A stretch of DNA of 60,000 nucleotides, from contig QCDD01000004.1 in assembly GCA_003281045.1 (NCBI GenBank), positions 1-60,000 of the forward strand. Direction: 5' to 3'. This DNA is from Pelagibacteraceae bacterium AG-349-L23. Its GTDB lineage: Bacteria > Pseudomonadota > Alphaproteobacteria > Pelagibacterales > Pelagibacteraceae. Shown in pieces: positions 1-8,990 of the stretch. The first letter of the stretch is position 1. The number at the start of each line of letters is the position of its first letter. A model generated the notes under the pieces. The model saw only the letters and a program-made list of their open reading frames with translations, did no database searches and was not told the origin of the DNA. The position numbers and the translations under genes are program-made.

Positions 1-1686
1 CTAATAAAAAATAATATCTATTTAGGTAAAGTTAGTCGTATAGAACCATCTTTGCAAGCTGCGTTTGTTGATTTTGGAAGAGAACGTCATGGCTTTTTAT
101 CCTTCAACGATATTCAATCTGATTATTATCAAATTCCACAAAGTGATTTAGAAAAAATAAAACAAGAGGAAGAAAGAGTCCGAGAGGAACTATCAAAAAA
201 GGTTGAAGCTAAAGAGGAAGAAAATTTAGCTGAAGGCAAATTAGAAATTGAGGATCCCTTGGAAAAAAAAGATCCAATAGAAAAAAAAGATCCAGAGGAA
301 AAGGGAAATTCAGAAAATGAAAAAGAAAAAAAATATGAAAGTAAATTTAGATTCAAAAGATACAAAATCCAAGAGGTAATAAAGCCCAATCAAGTAATTT
401 TAGTTCAGGTTATAAAAGATGAGCGTGGTCAAAAAGGTGCTGCTTTAAGTACATTTATTTCTATTGCAGGCAAATATATAGTTTTAATGCCTAACACACC
501 TAAGGGTGGAGGAATTTCGAGAAAAATTTTTAATCCTGCAGATCGGAAAAAAATAAGAAGTATTTTAAATGAAATTGAAATCCCAAAAGAAATGGGACTA
601 ATAGTAAGAACTGCCGGAAGTAACAAAACTAAAAATGAAATAAATCATAATTTAGATACACTAATTAATAATTGGAATCAAATTAAGGAAAATGCGTTAA
701 GCTCTATAGCACCTTCATTAATTCATCAAGAAAGTGAAATTATCAAAAGAACTTTAAGAGATATGTATGATGAAAACACAAAAAGTATAATTATTGAAGG
801 TAATGAAGGTTATAAAAAAGCTCAAAATTTTATGAAAATGATGATGCCTTCTCATGTAAAAAAAATTAAAAAATATAGAGGAAAAAAACCTTTATTTATT
901 GAAGAAGGAATTGAACAAAAGTTAAATCAAATATTTGAAAGTGAAATAAAATTGAACTCAGGTGGTTACTTGGTAATTAATCCTACAGAGGCGTTGGTTT
1001 CCATTGATATTAACTCTGGAAGTTCAATTAAACAAAAAAATGTGGAAAGCACTGCTTTAGATACAAATCTTGAGGCAGCAGATGAAATAGCAAGACAAAT
1101 AAAAATAAGAGATTTGTCAGGACTTATCATAATAGATTTTATTGACATGCTTAGTTATGGCAATCGAAGATTAGTAGAAAGAAGACTAAAAGAAAAGTGT
1201 AGATCTGATCGAGCAAGAATTCAAATTGGAAGAATATCGAATTTTGGTCTTTTAGAAATGTCTCGACAGAGATTAAGAGAAAGTGCGGTTAAATGGAATA
1301 TCAAACTAACAGATGAGTCTTTTGCGCTAAAAATTCTTAAATTAGTTGAATTAAAAGCAGTTTTAAATAAAGCTAAATTTGTAGATTTAAAGGTTTGTAA
1401 AAAAATTTCTGATTTTCTAAAAGAAAATTTTATTGAAGACCTTACTTACTTTGAAAAAAAGAATAAAATGAAAATTGATATAATATCTGATAATAGTCTA
1501 ATAATTCCTGAATATATTATCGATATTAAAAATAAATCTAAGAAAACTATCGAACTTATTGAACAATTTGAAAAACTAAAGAATCTTGAGGAGCAAAAAG
1601 TAAATAATGTTATTGAATTAAAAGATAAGAAGAAATTTAAAAAGAAAACTTTTAGAAAAAGAAAATATTATAAAAAAGCTAAATAA
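1..1686 (+). CDS. rne: Ribonuclease E/G, 5' end outside the window
   Basis: Endoribonuclease of the RNase E/G family, which processes rRNA and starts mRNA decay. The frame is open from base 1, so the true start lies upstream; 561 residues are visible. The visible part begins inside the S1 RNA-binding domain (NIYLGKV, AAFVDFG). An acidic/basic insertion follows at about residues 55-115, then the DNase I-like catalytic region with the two catalytic-site Asp motifs VSIDINSG (about residue 335) and IIIDFIDM (about 380). The alphaproteobacterial motif MSRQRLRES follows, but the CPxCxG zinc-link expected next is absent. The protein ends in a short Lys/Arg-rich tail with no long RNase E scaffold. 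The 3' end overlaps convergent thiG by 8 nt. RNase E and RNase G cannot be told apart with certainty here. Confidence 0.93.
   Translation, partial: LIKNNIYLGKVSRIEPSLQAAFVDFGRERHGFLSFNDIQSDYYQIPQSDLEKIKQEEERVREELSKKVEAKEEENLAEGKLEIEDPLEKKDPIEKKDPEEKGNSENEKEKKYESKFRFKRYKIQEVIKPNQVILVQVIKDERGQKGAALSTFISIAGKYIVLMPNTPKGGGISRKIFNPADRKKIRSILNEIEIPKEMGLIVRTAGSNKTKNEINHNLDTLINNWNQIKENALSSIAPSLIHQESEIIKRTLRDMYDENTKSIIIEGNEGYKKAQNFMKMMMPSHVKKIKKYRGKKPLFIEEGIEQKLNQIFESEIKLNSGGYLVINPTEALVSIDINSGSSIKQKNVESTALDTNLEAADEIARQIKIRDLSGLIIIDFIDMLSYGNRRLVERRLKEKCRSDRARIQIGRISNFGLLEMSRQRLRESAVKWNIKLTDESFALKILKLVELKAVLNKAKFVDLKVCKKISDFLKENFIEDLTYFEKKNKMKIDIISDNSLIIPEYIIDIKNKSKKTIELIEQFEKLKNLEEQKVNNVIELKDKKKFKKKTFRKRKYYKKAK
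253..306 (+). repeat. Three 18-bp tandem repeats inside the RNase E gene
   Basis: Three consecutive 18-bp units (253-270, 271-288, 289-306) each start with gatcc and continue into an A-run. They encode the peptide repeats [18 protein letters not shown] in a charged insertion of the S1-domain region. The period is a multiple of three, so copy-number change would keep the reading frame. This is a coding minisatellite and not a CRISPR-like array. Confidence 0.85.
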
Positions 1687-2452
1687 TTCCAGACTTTGGT
1701 GAAGATGGATTTCCGTATAGAGTTTTTTTTATTCTTCCAGATAAATAAGATTGGCGACCAGCAATAACCGCATTTTTAAATGCTAAAGCCATTTGAAAAG
1801 GTTTTTTTGCTTTAGCAATTGCAGTGTTTACTAAAACACCATCGCATCCTAGTTCCATAGCTATAGCTGCATCTGAGGCTTGTCCTAGCCCAGCATCAAT
1901 TATTAATGGTAATTTTGTTTGCTTTCTTATTATCTTAATATTAATCTCGTTAATTATACCTAAACCGGAGCCTATTGGAGCAGCTAAAGGCATAATTGCA
2001 CAGGCTCCAGAATTTTCTAATCTTTTTGCCATTAAAGGATCATCGTTGCAATAGACCATAACTTTAAAACCCTCTTTAGTTAATATCTCTGTAGATTTAA
2101 GTGTTTCAATCATTTCTGGAAATAAGTTTTTTTTATCACCTAAAACTTCAAGTTTTACTAATTTCCATCCACCAATCTCTCGTGCTAATCTTAAAGTTCT
2201 TAATGCATCTTTTGAATTAAAGCAACCAGCGGTATTTGGAAGGTAAGTAATTTTTTTTGGATCAATATAATCCATCAATAGTGGTTTTTTTTTATCGGTA
2301 ATATTTACTCTTCGAACAGCAACTGTGACTATTTCAGCTCCAGATAAATTTATTGCTTTAGCACACTCCTGCATATTTTTATACTTACCAGTTCCAACAA
2401 TAAGTCTAGAACTAAATTTTTTATTAGAAATAATAAGTTTATCTTTTTTCAA
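1679..2452 (-). CDS. thiG: Thiazole synthase ThiG
   Basis: Thiazole synthase, which builds the thiazole phosphate ring of thiamine from deoxyxylulose phosphate, dehydroglycine and the ThiS thiocarboxylate. At 257 residues it has the usual family length. Visible family motifs are an N-terminal GTGKYKN, the Schiff-base lysine region KLEVLGD (about residues 98-104) and the phosphate-binding end [17 protein letters not shown]. The start codon is TTG (2450-2452), two bases downstream of the thiS stop codon, which supports translational coupling in a thiS-thiG pair. The 3' end overlaps convergent rne by 8 nt. The other thiazole genes (thiH or thiO, thiF) are not in this window. Confidence 0.96.
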   Translation of the reverse strand: MKKDKLIISNKKFSSRLIVGTGKYKNMQECAKAINLSGAEIVTVAVRRVNITDKKKPLLMDYIDPKKITYLPNTAGCFNSKDALRTLRLAREIGGWKLVKLEVLGDKKNLFPEMIETLKSTEILTKEGFKVMVYCNDDPLMAKRLENSGACAIMPLAAPIGSGLGIINEINIKIIRKQTKLPLIIDAGLGQASDAAIAMELGCDGVLVNTAIAKAKKPFQMALAFKNAVIAGRQSYLSGRIKKTLYGNPSSPKSGII

Positions 2453-2454
2453 TT

Positions 2455-2667
2455 TTAACCACCTCCAATAAAATGAACAATTTCTATTTTATCATTATTT
2501 TTAAGGTTGATATTCTTAATTTTTTTTTTATCCACTATTTCTTGATTTAATTCAATAGCAACTTTCGCTAATGGAATTTTGTTTTTTTGAACAATATTGA
2601 ATAATGTTGATTTATTATTGATAGTTTTTAATTTTCCATTTAATTTTATTTTTATTTTTTTTTTCAT
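2455..2667 (-). CDS. thiS: Sulfur carrier protein ThiS
   Basis: Ubiquitin-fold sulfur carrier of 70 residues. It is adenylated and thiocarboxylated at its C-terminal glycine and donates sulfur to ThiG. The protein ends in IVHFIGGG, the diagnostic carboxy-terminal glycines. The open frame extends further upstream, but the ATG at 2665-2667 gives the normal ThiS length and avoids overlap with the divergent aroQ gene, so it is chosen. Only 16 bp separate this start from aroQ, so the promoters of the two genes must overlap each other or the neighbouring coding sequence. Confidence 0.93.
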   Translation of the reverse strand: MKKKIKIKLNGKLKTINNKSTLFNIVQKNKIPLAKVAIELNQEIVDKKKIKNINLKNNDKIEIVHFIGGG

Positions 2668-2683
2668 CGTATATAAAAGCTGA

Positions 2684-3133
2684 ATGAACAATAAAATAAT
2701 TATTATTAATGGTCCAAATATTAATCTATTAGGTGAAAGAGAACAATCACAATATGGATCGATTACTTTTGACCAACTTAAAAAAGAATGCATCGCGAAA
2801 TCAAAAGAATTGGGACTTTCCACTGAATTTGCACAATCAAATGTTGAAGGGGAATTGGTTAATCTAATACAAAATGCTAGAGAGAAGTTTGATGGGATGA
2901 TTATTAATGCAGCTGCATTTACTCACACCTCAGTTGCAATAAGAGATGCTTTAGAAATTTTTAAAAAACCTATTATTGAAGTACATATCTCAAATATCTA
3001 CAAACGTGAAGAGTTTAGAAAAAAATCTTTAATAAGTGACGTAGTTACTGGTGGAATATTTGGCTTAAATGCTGATGGTTATATTTTAGCCATAATTTCA
3101 ATGCAAAAGCTAATCCAAAATGAAAATAGATAA
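2684..3133 (+). CDS. aroQ: 3-dehydroquinate dehydratase, type II
   Basis: Dodecameric type II dehydroquinase of the shikimate pathway, converting 3-dehydroquinate to 3-dehydroshikimate. The 149-residue length is typical. It has NGPNINLLGERE at the N-terminus, the YGS segment with the catalytic Tyr, NAAAFTHTS in the middle and EVHISNIYKREEFR with the catalytic His. It opens an aroQ-accB-accC operon, an arrangement common in proteobacteria. The next gene starts inside its last codons (14 nt overlap), implying coupled translation. Confidence 0.97.
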   Translation: MNNKIIIINGPNINLLGEREQSQYGSITFDQLKKECIAKSKELGLSTEFAQSNVEGELVNLIQNAREKFDGMIINAAAFTHTSVAIRDALEIFKKPIIEVHISNIYKREEFRKKSLISDVVTGGIFGLNADGYILAIISMQKLIQNENR

Positions 3134-3551
3134 AAAAATAATAAAAGAGTTAAGTGATTATTTGGATGAATTTAATCTTACTGAATTGGAGTACACTGAA
3201 AAAGATACCAAAATAAAAGTCTCAAAAAATAATATTTCAATCAATAACCAAACTAATCAAACATTATCTAAAGAAATAAGCTCAAATAAAAATTTAGAAA
3301 GTCAAAATAATATATCTGGAATTGAAGTTACATCGCCAATAATTGGTACTGCTTACCATGCACCTGAACCTGGAGCTAAAAAATTCGTAGAGGTTGGAAA
3401 GAAAATAAAAAAAGGTGACACTGTTATGATTGTAGAGGCTATGAAAACTATGAATCATGTGCCCTCAAGTTCTGATGGAATAGTAAAGAAGATACTTGTA
3501 GCTGATGGTCAACCTGTTGAGTTTGGCCAAACCCTTATCATTTTAGAATAA
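3120..3551 (+). CDS. accB: Acetyl-CoA carboxylase biotin carboxyl carrier protein
   Basis: BCCP subunit of acetyl-CoA carboxylase, first step of fatty acid synthesis. The 143 residues comprise a helical N-terminal part, an Asn/Gln/Ser-rich linker (about 40-66) and a C-terminal biotinyl domain. The biotin attachment site EAMKTMNHV puts the modified lysine at about residue 109. It overlaps aroQ by 14 nt at the start and accC by 1 nt at the end, so subunit stoichiometry is probably set by coupling. The carboxyltransferase genes accA and accD are not in this window. Confidence 0.97.
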   Translation: MKIDKKIIKELSDYLDEFNLTELEYTEKDTKIKVSKNNISINNQTNQTLSKEISSNKNLESQNNISGIEVTSPIIGTAYHAPEPGAKKFVEVGKKIKKGDTVMIVEAMKTMNHVPSSSDGIVKKILVADGQPVEFGQTLIILE

Positions 3552-4888
3552 TGTTTAAAAAAATTTTGATTGCAAATCGTGGTGAAATTGCAGTCAGAAT
3601 TATAAGAGCCTGTAAAGAATGGGGAATCTCAACTGTTGCTGTTCATTCTGACGTAGATAGAGAAAGTATGCATGTTAAATTAGCAGATGAAAGTGTTTGT
3701 ATAGGCTCTCATCAACCGGCTAATAGTTATTTAAATATTCCTGCACTTTTATCAGCTATTGATTTGACTAATGCTGAGGCAGTTCATCCTGGTTATGGTT
3801 TTTTATCTGAAAATGCAAACTTTGCAAAAATACTTGAAGAAAATAAAATCAAATTTATAGGTGCTTCTGCAAAACATATAGAAATGATGGGGGATAAAAT
3901 TCAAGCAAAAAAAATTGCAAAAGAAAATGGATTACCTGTTATAGAAGGATCTGAGGGTGGTGTTCGAGATGTAACTGCAGCAAAGGAGTTGTGTAAAAAA
4001 ATTGGTTTTCCAGTCTTAATTAAAGCCTCTGGAGGTGGAGGAGGTAAAGGTATGAAAATTGTTCAAAAAGAGGAAGATTTTGAGACGATGTTTTCTACAG
4101 CAAAATCAGAGGCAAAAAAATATTTTGGCAATGACGAAGTTTATATTGAGAAATTTTTTCAAAATCCAAGGCATATAGAAGTTCAAATTTTAGCTGGAAA
4201 AAATGCAACAATCCATTTACATGAAAGAGATTGCTCAGTTCAAAGAAGACATCAAAAATTAATTGAAGAAACTCCAAGCCCAGTTTTAAACGACGAAATT
4301 AGAAAAGATTTATTTGATAGAACTGTAAATATGGTCAGAAAAATTGGTTATCAAGGAGCTGGTACAGTGGAATTCATATATGAAGATGGAAAATTTTATT
4401 TTTTAGAGATGAATACAAGAGTCCAAGTCGAGCATCCTGTCACCGAAATGGTTACTGGAATAGATATTATTAAAGAACAAATTTGGATTGCATTTACTGG
4501 TGAAACAGCTCTTAAACAATCAGATATAAATCCTAGGGGCCATGCTATTGAATGTAGAATAAACGCTGAAGATCCTGAAAAAAATTTCCAGCCCTCGCCA
4601 GGTATTATTGGTATGTGTCATCAACCATCAGGTTTTAGAACTAGAGTAGATGGAGCAATTTTTCAAGGTTATAAAGTAACCCCCTATTATGACAGTATGA
4701 TATGTAAATTAATTTGTCATGGTAGAAATAGAGGTGAGGCAATACAAAGAATGAATAGATCATTGGATGAATTTGTTATTGAAGGCATTACAACAACAAT
4801 TCCTTTACATAAGAAACTTTTAAGTCATAAAAAATTTATAGAATCTGATTTCAATGTAAGTTGGCTTGATAATGAAAAGTTAGTTTAG
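3551..4888 (+). CDS. accC: Acetyl-CoA carboxylase biotin carboxylase
   Basis: ATP-grasp biotin carboxylase that carboxylates the AccB biotin using bicarbonate and ATP. At 445 residues it matches the family. Visible landmarks are KILIANRGEIAVR at the N-terminus, the Gly-rich ATP-binding loop ASGGGGGKGMK, HLHERDCSVQRRHQK, and the active-site segment MNTRVQVEHPVTE. It starts in a TAATG overlap with accB. The 3' end overlaps the convergent DUF2155 gene by 4 nt, leaving no room for a separate terminator. Confidence 0.98.
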   Translation: MFKKILIANRGEIAVRIIRACKEWGISTVAVHSDVDRESMHVKLADESVCIGSHQPANSYLNIPALLSAIDLTNAEAVHPGYGFLSENANFAKILEENKIKFIGASAKHIEMMGDKIQAKKIAKENGLPVIEGSEGGVRDVTAAKELCKKIGFPVLIKASGGGGGKGMKIVQKEEDFETMFSTAKSEAKKYFGNDEVYIEKFFQNPRHIEVQILAGKNATIHLHERDCSVQRRHQKLIEETPSPVLNDEIRKDLFDRTVNMVRKIGYQGAGTVEFIYEDGKFYFLEMNTRVQVEHPVTEMVTGIDIIKEQIWIAFTGETALKQSDINPRGHAIECRINAEDPEKNFQPSPGIIGMCHQPSGFRTRVDGAIFQGYKVTPYYDSMICKLICHGRNRGEAIQRMNRSLDEFVIEGITTTIPLHKKLLSHKKFIESDFNVSWLDNEKLV

Positions 4889-5283
4889 TAACAACTTACT
4901 AACCTAATATCATATACCGGGTGATCAAATGGAGTTATAGATGGGCTAGATGAAAACATCCAGTTATTAAAAACAAATACATCATCTTTATTCTTGTTAG
5001 TTAGATCCCTCACCTGAATATATGCTATAATTTCCGGATTATCATCAAATTTAGAGTTTTTACATTTCATGCTTTTAATAAGAAGATCTTTATGTCTTTT
5101 TACTTCTCCATTTTTAAGTTTTACTAAAATATTTTTTGAGGAAATTTTATCTAAAATTTTTATATTAGTGTAATTACCTTCTAAATTTTGTTCAGAATGT
5201 ACAAAAAAAGGAATGGTAAAAAATAAAAATATTAATAAATTTAATTTAGTCCTTCCAGGACTTGTATTTTTTTTGAATAGCAT
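4885..5283 (-). CDS. DUF2155 secreted protein
   Basis: A 132-residue protein with an N-terminal Lys-containing stretch and a hydrophobic segment (about residues 15-30) that reads as a signal peptide, so it is probably periplasmic. The C-terminal part has the DUF2155 signature: a paired-Cys beta fold and the ending NWMFSSSPSITPFDHPVYDIRL. In alphaproteobacteria DUF2155 genes commonly sit beside the NDUFA12-type gene, as here. Its start lies 38 nt inside that upstream gene. Molecular function is not known to me. Confidence 0.85.
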   Translation of the reverse strand: MLFKKNTSPGRTKLNLLIFLFFTIPFFVHSEQNLEGNYTNIKILDKISSKNILVKLKNGEVKRHKDLLIKSMKCKNSKFDDNPEIIAYIQVRDLTNKNKDDVFVFNNWMFSSSPSITPFDHPVYDIRLVSCY

Positions 5284-5605
5284 TTTTATTTTTATTTGGA
5301 TAATAGGCTGAGTCTGTGCCAGTTAAATTCTCTTGATGAGGTTTCTGCCAATCATACTTTTTTAGTTCGTGATTATTTTCTATTTTATTATGAGTGAAAT
5401 GTATCCAAGAATACCACTCAACGGGTATTTTTGATGCGTCAATTTCTGCAGCATAAATTACCCATCTTTTTCCATTTTTGGATTCATAATATTTATTTCC
5501 TAAATGATCTTTACCTGCTAATTTACCAAATAAGATTGTTTTTATTCTAGTTCCAAAAGTATCTCGATTCCACCAGGTGAAAATTTTTTTTAAAATTGTC
5601 AACAT
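5246..5605 (-). CDS. NADH:ubiquinone oxidoreductase accessory subunit, NDUFA12 family
   Basis: A 119-residue homologue of NDUFA12 (B17.2), a supernumerary subunit of mitochondrial complex I that is also found in alphaproteobacteria. Family features visible here are WWNRDTFGT near the N-terminus, GNKYYES, and the RWVIYA/EWYSWIHFTH block. It probably sits on the peripheral arm of NDH-1 at the cytoplasmic face, by analogy with the mitochondrial protein. It is transcribed with the DUF2155 gene, which starts within its last 38 nt. It is divergent from the TSCPD gene across a 117-bp AT-rich spacer that must hold both promoters. Confidence 0.92.
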   Translation of the reverse strand: MLTILKKIFTWWNRDTFGTRIKTILFGKLAGKDHLGNKYYESKNGKRWVIYAAEIDASKIPVEWYSWIHFTHNKIENNHELKKYDWQKPHQENLTGTDSAYYPNKNKNAIQKKYKSWKD

Positions 5606-5722
5606 AATTAAATTATTTTTTTCAATTTAAAATTGTATAAATTAAATTAGACTAAAATTTGTTTTTGTATATAAATTAATTGATTCATTATTCAAATAAA
5701 TTTTAAAAACAACTGAGGTTAA

Positions 5723-6547
5723 ATGGCAAAATATTTAGTTGAAACATATTACACTTGTACTTTTAAAGTAAATCATTATTTAGACGACATCAACGAAGCT
5801 GAGCTTAAAAATTTAGAAAAACGTGACGATGGTAAATTTGAAGTCCTGGACGTAAAACTTGATAATAGAAAAACCAAAAGCTTAGATCCAAATAATAAAA
5901 AAATTGTTGAAAATAAGAAAATTGATGCAGTACCCACAAATAACCAATCATCATCAAAAAATTTAGAGAACATAATCAAGTCAAATAATAATAATTCAGA
6001 AAAATCAGGAAAAAGATTTAGTATGCCAGATAGAAGAAAGGGCTACATCCAAAAAGCAACTATTGGTGATCATAAAGTATATTTACACACTGGTGAATAC
6101 GAAGATGGAAAAATTGGAGAAATTTTTATTGATACAAGTAAAGAGGGTGAATTAGTTAAAGCTCTAATGAACAATTTTGCTATAGCGGTGTCATTAGGTC
6201 TACAATATGGAGTTCCACTGGATGAATTTATAAGTGCTTTTGTGGGTACAAAATTTGAACCTTCTGGTAAAGTTCATGGAAATGATAGAATTTTAACCGC
6301 AACATCAATTTTAGATTATATTTTTAGAGAATTAGCGATTTCTTATCAAAATAGAGAAGATTTAGCTCACACACCTTCAATTGGTAGTTCAGAAATTTCA
6401 AATATTGATGAGCAAAACTCAGATGATCAAAATCAACTTTTAAAAATAGTAAAAGATATCACTAGTAAAGGTTTTGTAAGAAATAACTATAAGAAAAATT
6501 TAGTGGATTTATCAGATGTAAAGATAAATCTTAAAGGTAAAAAATAA
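5723..6547 (+). CDS. Stand-alone TSCPD-domain protein related to class II ribonucleotide reductase C-terminus
   Basis: A 274-residue protein in three parts. Residues 1-55 form a compact N-terminal domain ([22 protein letters not shown]). Residues 55-100 are a low-complexity Asn/Ser/Lys linker. Residues about 100-220 strongly resemble the C-terminal TSCPD domain of B12-dependent ribonucleotide reductase Nrd[58 protein letters not shown]. The catalytic barrel of a reductase is absent. It could be one half of a split class II reductase, as in the two-gene nrdJ of pseudomonads, or a regulator derived from it. A GAGG ribosome-binding site at 5715-5718 lies 4 nt before the ATG and supports this start. 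Confidence 0.82.
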   Translation: MAKYLVETYYTCTFKVNHYLDDINEAELKNLEKRDDGKFEVLDVKLDNRKTKSLDPNNKKIVENKKIDAVPTNNQSSSKNLENIIKSNNNNSEKSGKRFSMPDRRKGYIQKATIGDHKVYLHTGEYEDGKIGEIFIDTSKEGELVKALMNNFAIAVSLGLQYGVPLDEFISAFVGTKFEPSGKVHGNDRILTATSILDYIFRELAISYQNREDLAHTPSIGSSEISNIDEQNSDDQNQLLKIVKDITSKGFVRNNYKKNLVDLSDVKINLKGKK

Positions 6548-6548
6548 T

Positions 6549-8327
6549 TTATTTTTTTATTTTAAGAGCAAGATTAAGCTCCTGTAGTTGTTTCCCATCT
6601 ATTGATGAAGGAGCATTCATCATTAAATCTTGAGCGTTTTGGTTCATGGGAAACATGGTTACTTCCCTAATATTTTTTTCATTTGCCAAAAGCATTATTA
6701 TTCTATCAATTCCAGGAGCGATTCCCCCATGCGGTGGCGCACCATAGCTTAAAGCATTAATCATTCCGCTAAATTTTTTATCGACTTGATCTTTATCATA
6801 ACCGGCAATAGCAAATAATTTATACATAAGTTCAGGAATATGATTTCTTATAGCACCAGATGAAAGTTCAATCCCATTACATACTATATCGTACTGATAA
6901 GCTAACATTTCTAAAGGTTTTTCAAAATTAAGTTGTTTGATATCTCCTTGTGGCATCGAAAAAGGATTATGGCTAAATTCAATTTTATTAGTTTGATCAT
7001 TTTTTTCAAACATTGGATAATCAACTACCCAACAAAATGCGAAAACATTATCATCTATTAAATTTAAGTCTTTTGCAATTTTGTCTCTAGCCAAGCTAGT
7101 TATTCGCTCTAAATCCTCTTTTTTACTACAAGCCATAAAAATACTATCTCCAACTTTTGCACCTGTTTTTTTCATGATTTCCTCTAAAGATTCTTTAGAA
7201 AAAAACTTACCCACTGGTCCTTTTGCAGAAATCCCCTTTTCAATAGTGAAATAGGCTAAACCAGAAGCTCCCTCATCTTTGGCCCATCTATCAATATTAT
7301 CAAAAAAACTTCTTGGTTTATCTTTCGTATTCTTGGTAACAATACATCTTACATTTGAGCCAGACTTCACAAGTTTTTTAAAGATATCAAAAGATACATC
7401 CTCTCTTGTAAAAGTTTCTGTTATGTCTTGAATTATCAGTGGATTTCTAAGATCGGGTTTATCACTTCCATACTTTAAAAGGGCATCTTTATAAGTAATT
7501 CTTGGAAACTTTTCTGTAATAATTTTTTTTTTTGAGAATTTTTTAAAAGTGTTAAGTAATAATTGTTCAACAACTTTAAAAATATCCTCTTGCTCAACAA
7601 AAGACATTTCTAAATCTAATTGATAAAACTCTCCTGGACTTCGATCAGCACGAGCATCTTCATCTCTAAAACATGGGGCGATTTGAAAATATTTATCAAA
7701 ACCTGAAACCATTATGAGTTGCTTAAATTGTTGAGGTGCCTGCGGCAAAGCATAAAACTTACCTGGATTCAATCTACTTGGCACAAGAAAATCTCTCGCT
7801 CCCTCAGGACTTGATGAAGTTAATATCGGTGTTTGGAACTCTAAAAAACCAAATTTATTCATTTCATTTCTAATAAATGAAATAACTTTTGATCTCAAAA
7901 TAATATTTTCATGAATTTTTTTTCTTCTTAAATCTAAATATCTATATTTTAATCTGATTTCTTCAGAATATTCTTGATCACTAAAAACAGGCATTGGCAA
8001 TTCTTTGCACTTACCTAAAACAACAAAATTTTCGATAGTGACTTCAATTTCTCCTGTTTCTATCTCTTTATTGATTGTATCAGTTGATCTATCAACTACT
8101 TTACCCTCTACATTAATAACTGTTTCAAGTTGTAATTTTTCTAAATCTTTAAAGTTTTTATTTCCTTTATCTACTATACACTGTGTGATGCCATAGTTAT
8201 CACGTAAATCTAAAAATAAGAGATTTCCATGATCACGCTTCTTATTAATCCAACCTGAAAGTAAAATACTACTCCCAACATTTTTTTTTCTAAGTTCGTT
8301 ACAATTGTGACTTCTATATTTATTCAA
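6549..8327 (-). CDS. aspS: Aspartyl-tRNA synthetase
   Basis: Class IIb aminoacyl-tRNA synthetase of 592 residues, the bacterial AspRS length. The N-terminal OB-fold anticodon-binding domain (about 1-110) is followed by class II motif 2 (FRDEDARADRSPGEFYQLD), the bacterial GAD insertion domain in the middle, and motif 3 (GIAPGIDRIIMLL) near the C-terminus. The hda-like gene stops one base upstream of its start, so the two are probably co-transcribed. Whether it also charges tRNA-Asn cannot be decided from the sequence alone. Confidence 0.98.
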   Translation of the reverse strand: MNKYRSHNCNELRKKNVGSSILLSGWINKKRDHGNLLFLDLRDNYGITQCIVDKGNKNFKDLEKLQLETVINVEGKVVDRSTDTINKEIETGEIEVTIENFVVLGKCKELPMPVFSDQEYSEEIRLKYRYLDLRRKKIHENIILRSKVISFIRNEMNKFGFLEFQTPILTSSSPEGARDFLVPSRLNPGKFYALPQAPQQFKQLIMVSGFDKYFQIAPCFRDEDARADRSPGEFYQLDLEMSFVEQEDIFKVVEQLLLNTFKKFSKKKIITEKFPRITYKDALLKYGSDKPDLRNPLIIQDITETFTREDVSFDIFKKLVKSGSNVRCIVTKNTKDKPRSFFDNIDRWAKDEGASGLAYFTIEKGISAKGPVGKFFSKESLEEIMKKTGAKVGDSIFMACSKKEDLERITSLARDKIAKDLNLIDDNVFAFCWVVDYPMFEKNDQTNKIEFSHNPFSMPQGDIKQLNFEKPLEMLAYQYDIVCNGIELSSGAIRNHIPELMYKLFAIAGYDKDQVDKKFSGMINALSYGAPPHGGIAPGIDRIIMLLANEKNIREVTMFPMNQNAQDLMMNAPSSIDGKQLQELNLALKIKK

Positions 8328-8990
8328 TTATTCTCCTAATACCTCTTTAATTGTACTTAAATTTATAGATTTTTTTTTTTTTAAACTTACTTCGTCGATT
8401 TTATATATAAAATCAACTATTTTTCCATATGATCTATCAATTCTTTTAATAATATAGTCAATTAATTTTTTATCTATTGATATTTGACGATCAGATAAAT
8501 TTTTTAAAATTAGAGCGAATAAAAGTTCATCATCGGGTTTATCAATATTTTGAAGTAAAAAATTTTTTGATCTTGATTTTAAATCATTTAACTGAAATTC
8601 AATATTTACAATGGAGCTTTCAGAGGTAACTATTAAATATTTATTATCTTGTTCAGCTATATTACACAAAGTAAAAAATAAATTTTCATTTATCTTTTCA
8701 GATACATTTTCTAAAATAATATTTTGAAAGATTTTTATTTTTTTTAAATCATTATCACATAATGAATCGGCTTCAATTTTAGTTCCTTTATATTTTTTTA
8801 AAAAAATATTAATTAAATGTGTCTTTCCAGAATATTTTTCACCACTAATATTAAGAAAATTTTTTTCCCATTTGGGCCATTTGTTTAATAAATCAAATAT
8901 TTGCTTATTACTTTTTGATACATAAAAATCATCTTCTTTGAAATTACCATCGTAATTAAATTTGATAATTTCTTGATCTATATCTTTCAT
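8328..8990 (-). CDS. DnaA-family regulatory protein, Hda/HdaA-like
   Basis: A 220-residue AAA+ protein without a DNA-binding domain, resembling Hda, which with the DNA clamp promotes hydrolysis of DnaA-bound ATP. Walker A reads SGEKYSGKTHL (residues about 49-59). At the Walker B position the usual Asp is replaced in IILENV (91-96), so ATPase activity is uncertain. The small helical lid domain follows to the end. An open frame allows a start four codons earlier, but the ATG at 8988-8990 forms an ATGA overlap with the upstream stop codon and is preferred. In alphaproteobacteria this gene usually lies beside purM/purN and a DUF2066 gene, as here. Confidence 0.8.
   Translation of the reverse strand: MKDIDQEIIKFNYDGNFKEDDFYVSKSNKQIFDLLNKWPKWEKNFLNISGEKYSGKTHLINIFLKKYKGTKIEADSLCDNDLKKIKIFQNIILENVSEKINENLFFTLCNIAEQDNKYLIVTSESSIVNIEFQLNDLKSRSKNFLLQNIDKPDDELLFALILKNLSDRQISIDKKLIDYIIKRIDRSYGKIVDFIYKIDEVSLKKKKSINLSTIKEVLGE

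Noticed and set aside
253-306. CRISPR array suspected from the three regular repeats.
   Set aside because: Units are only 18 bp, contiguous with no spacers, and within the coding frame of RNase E.
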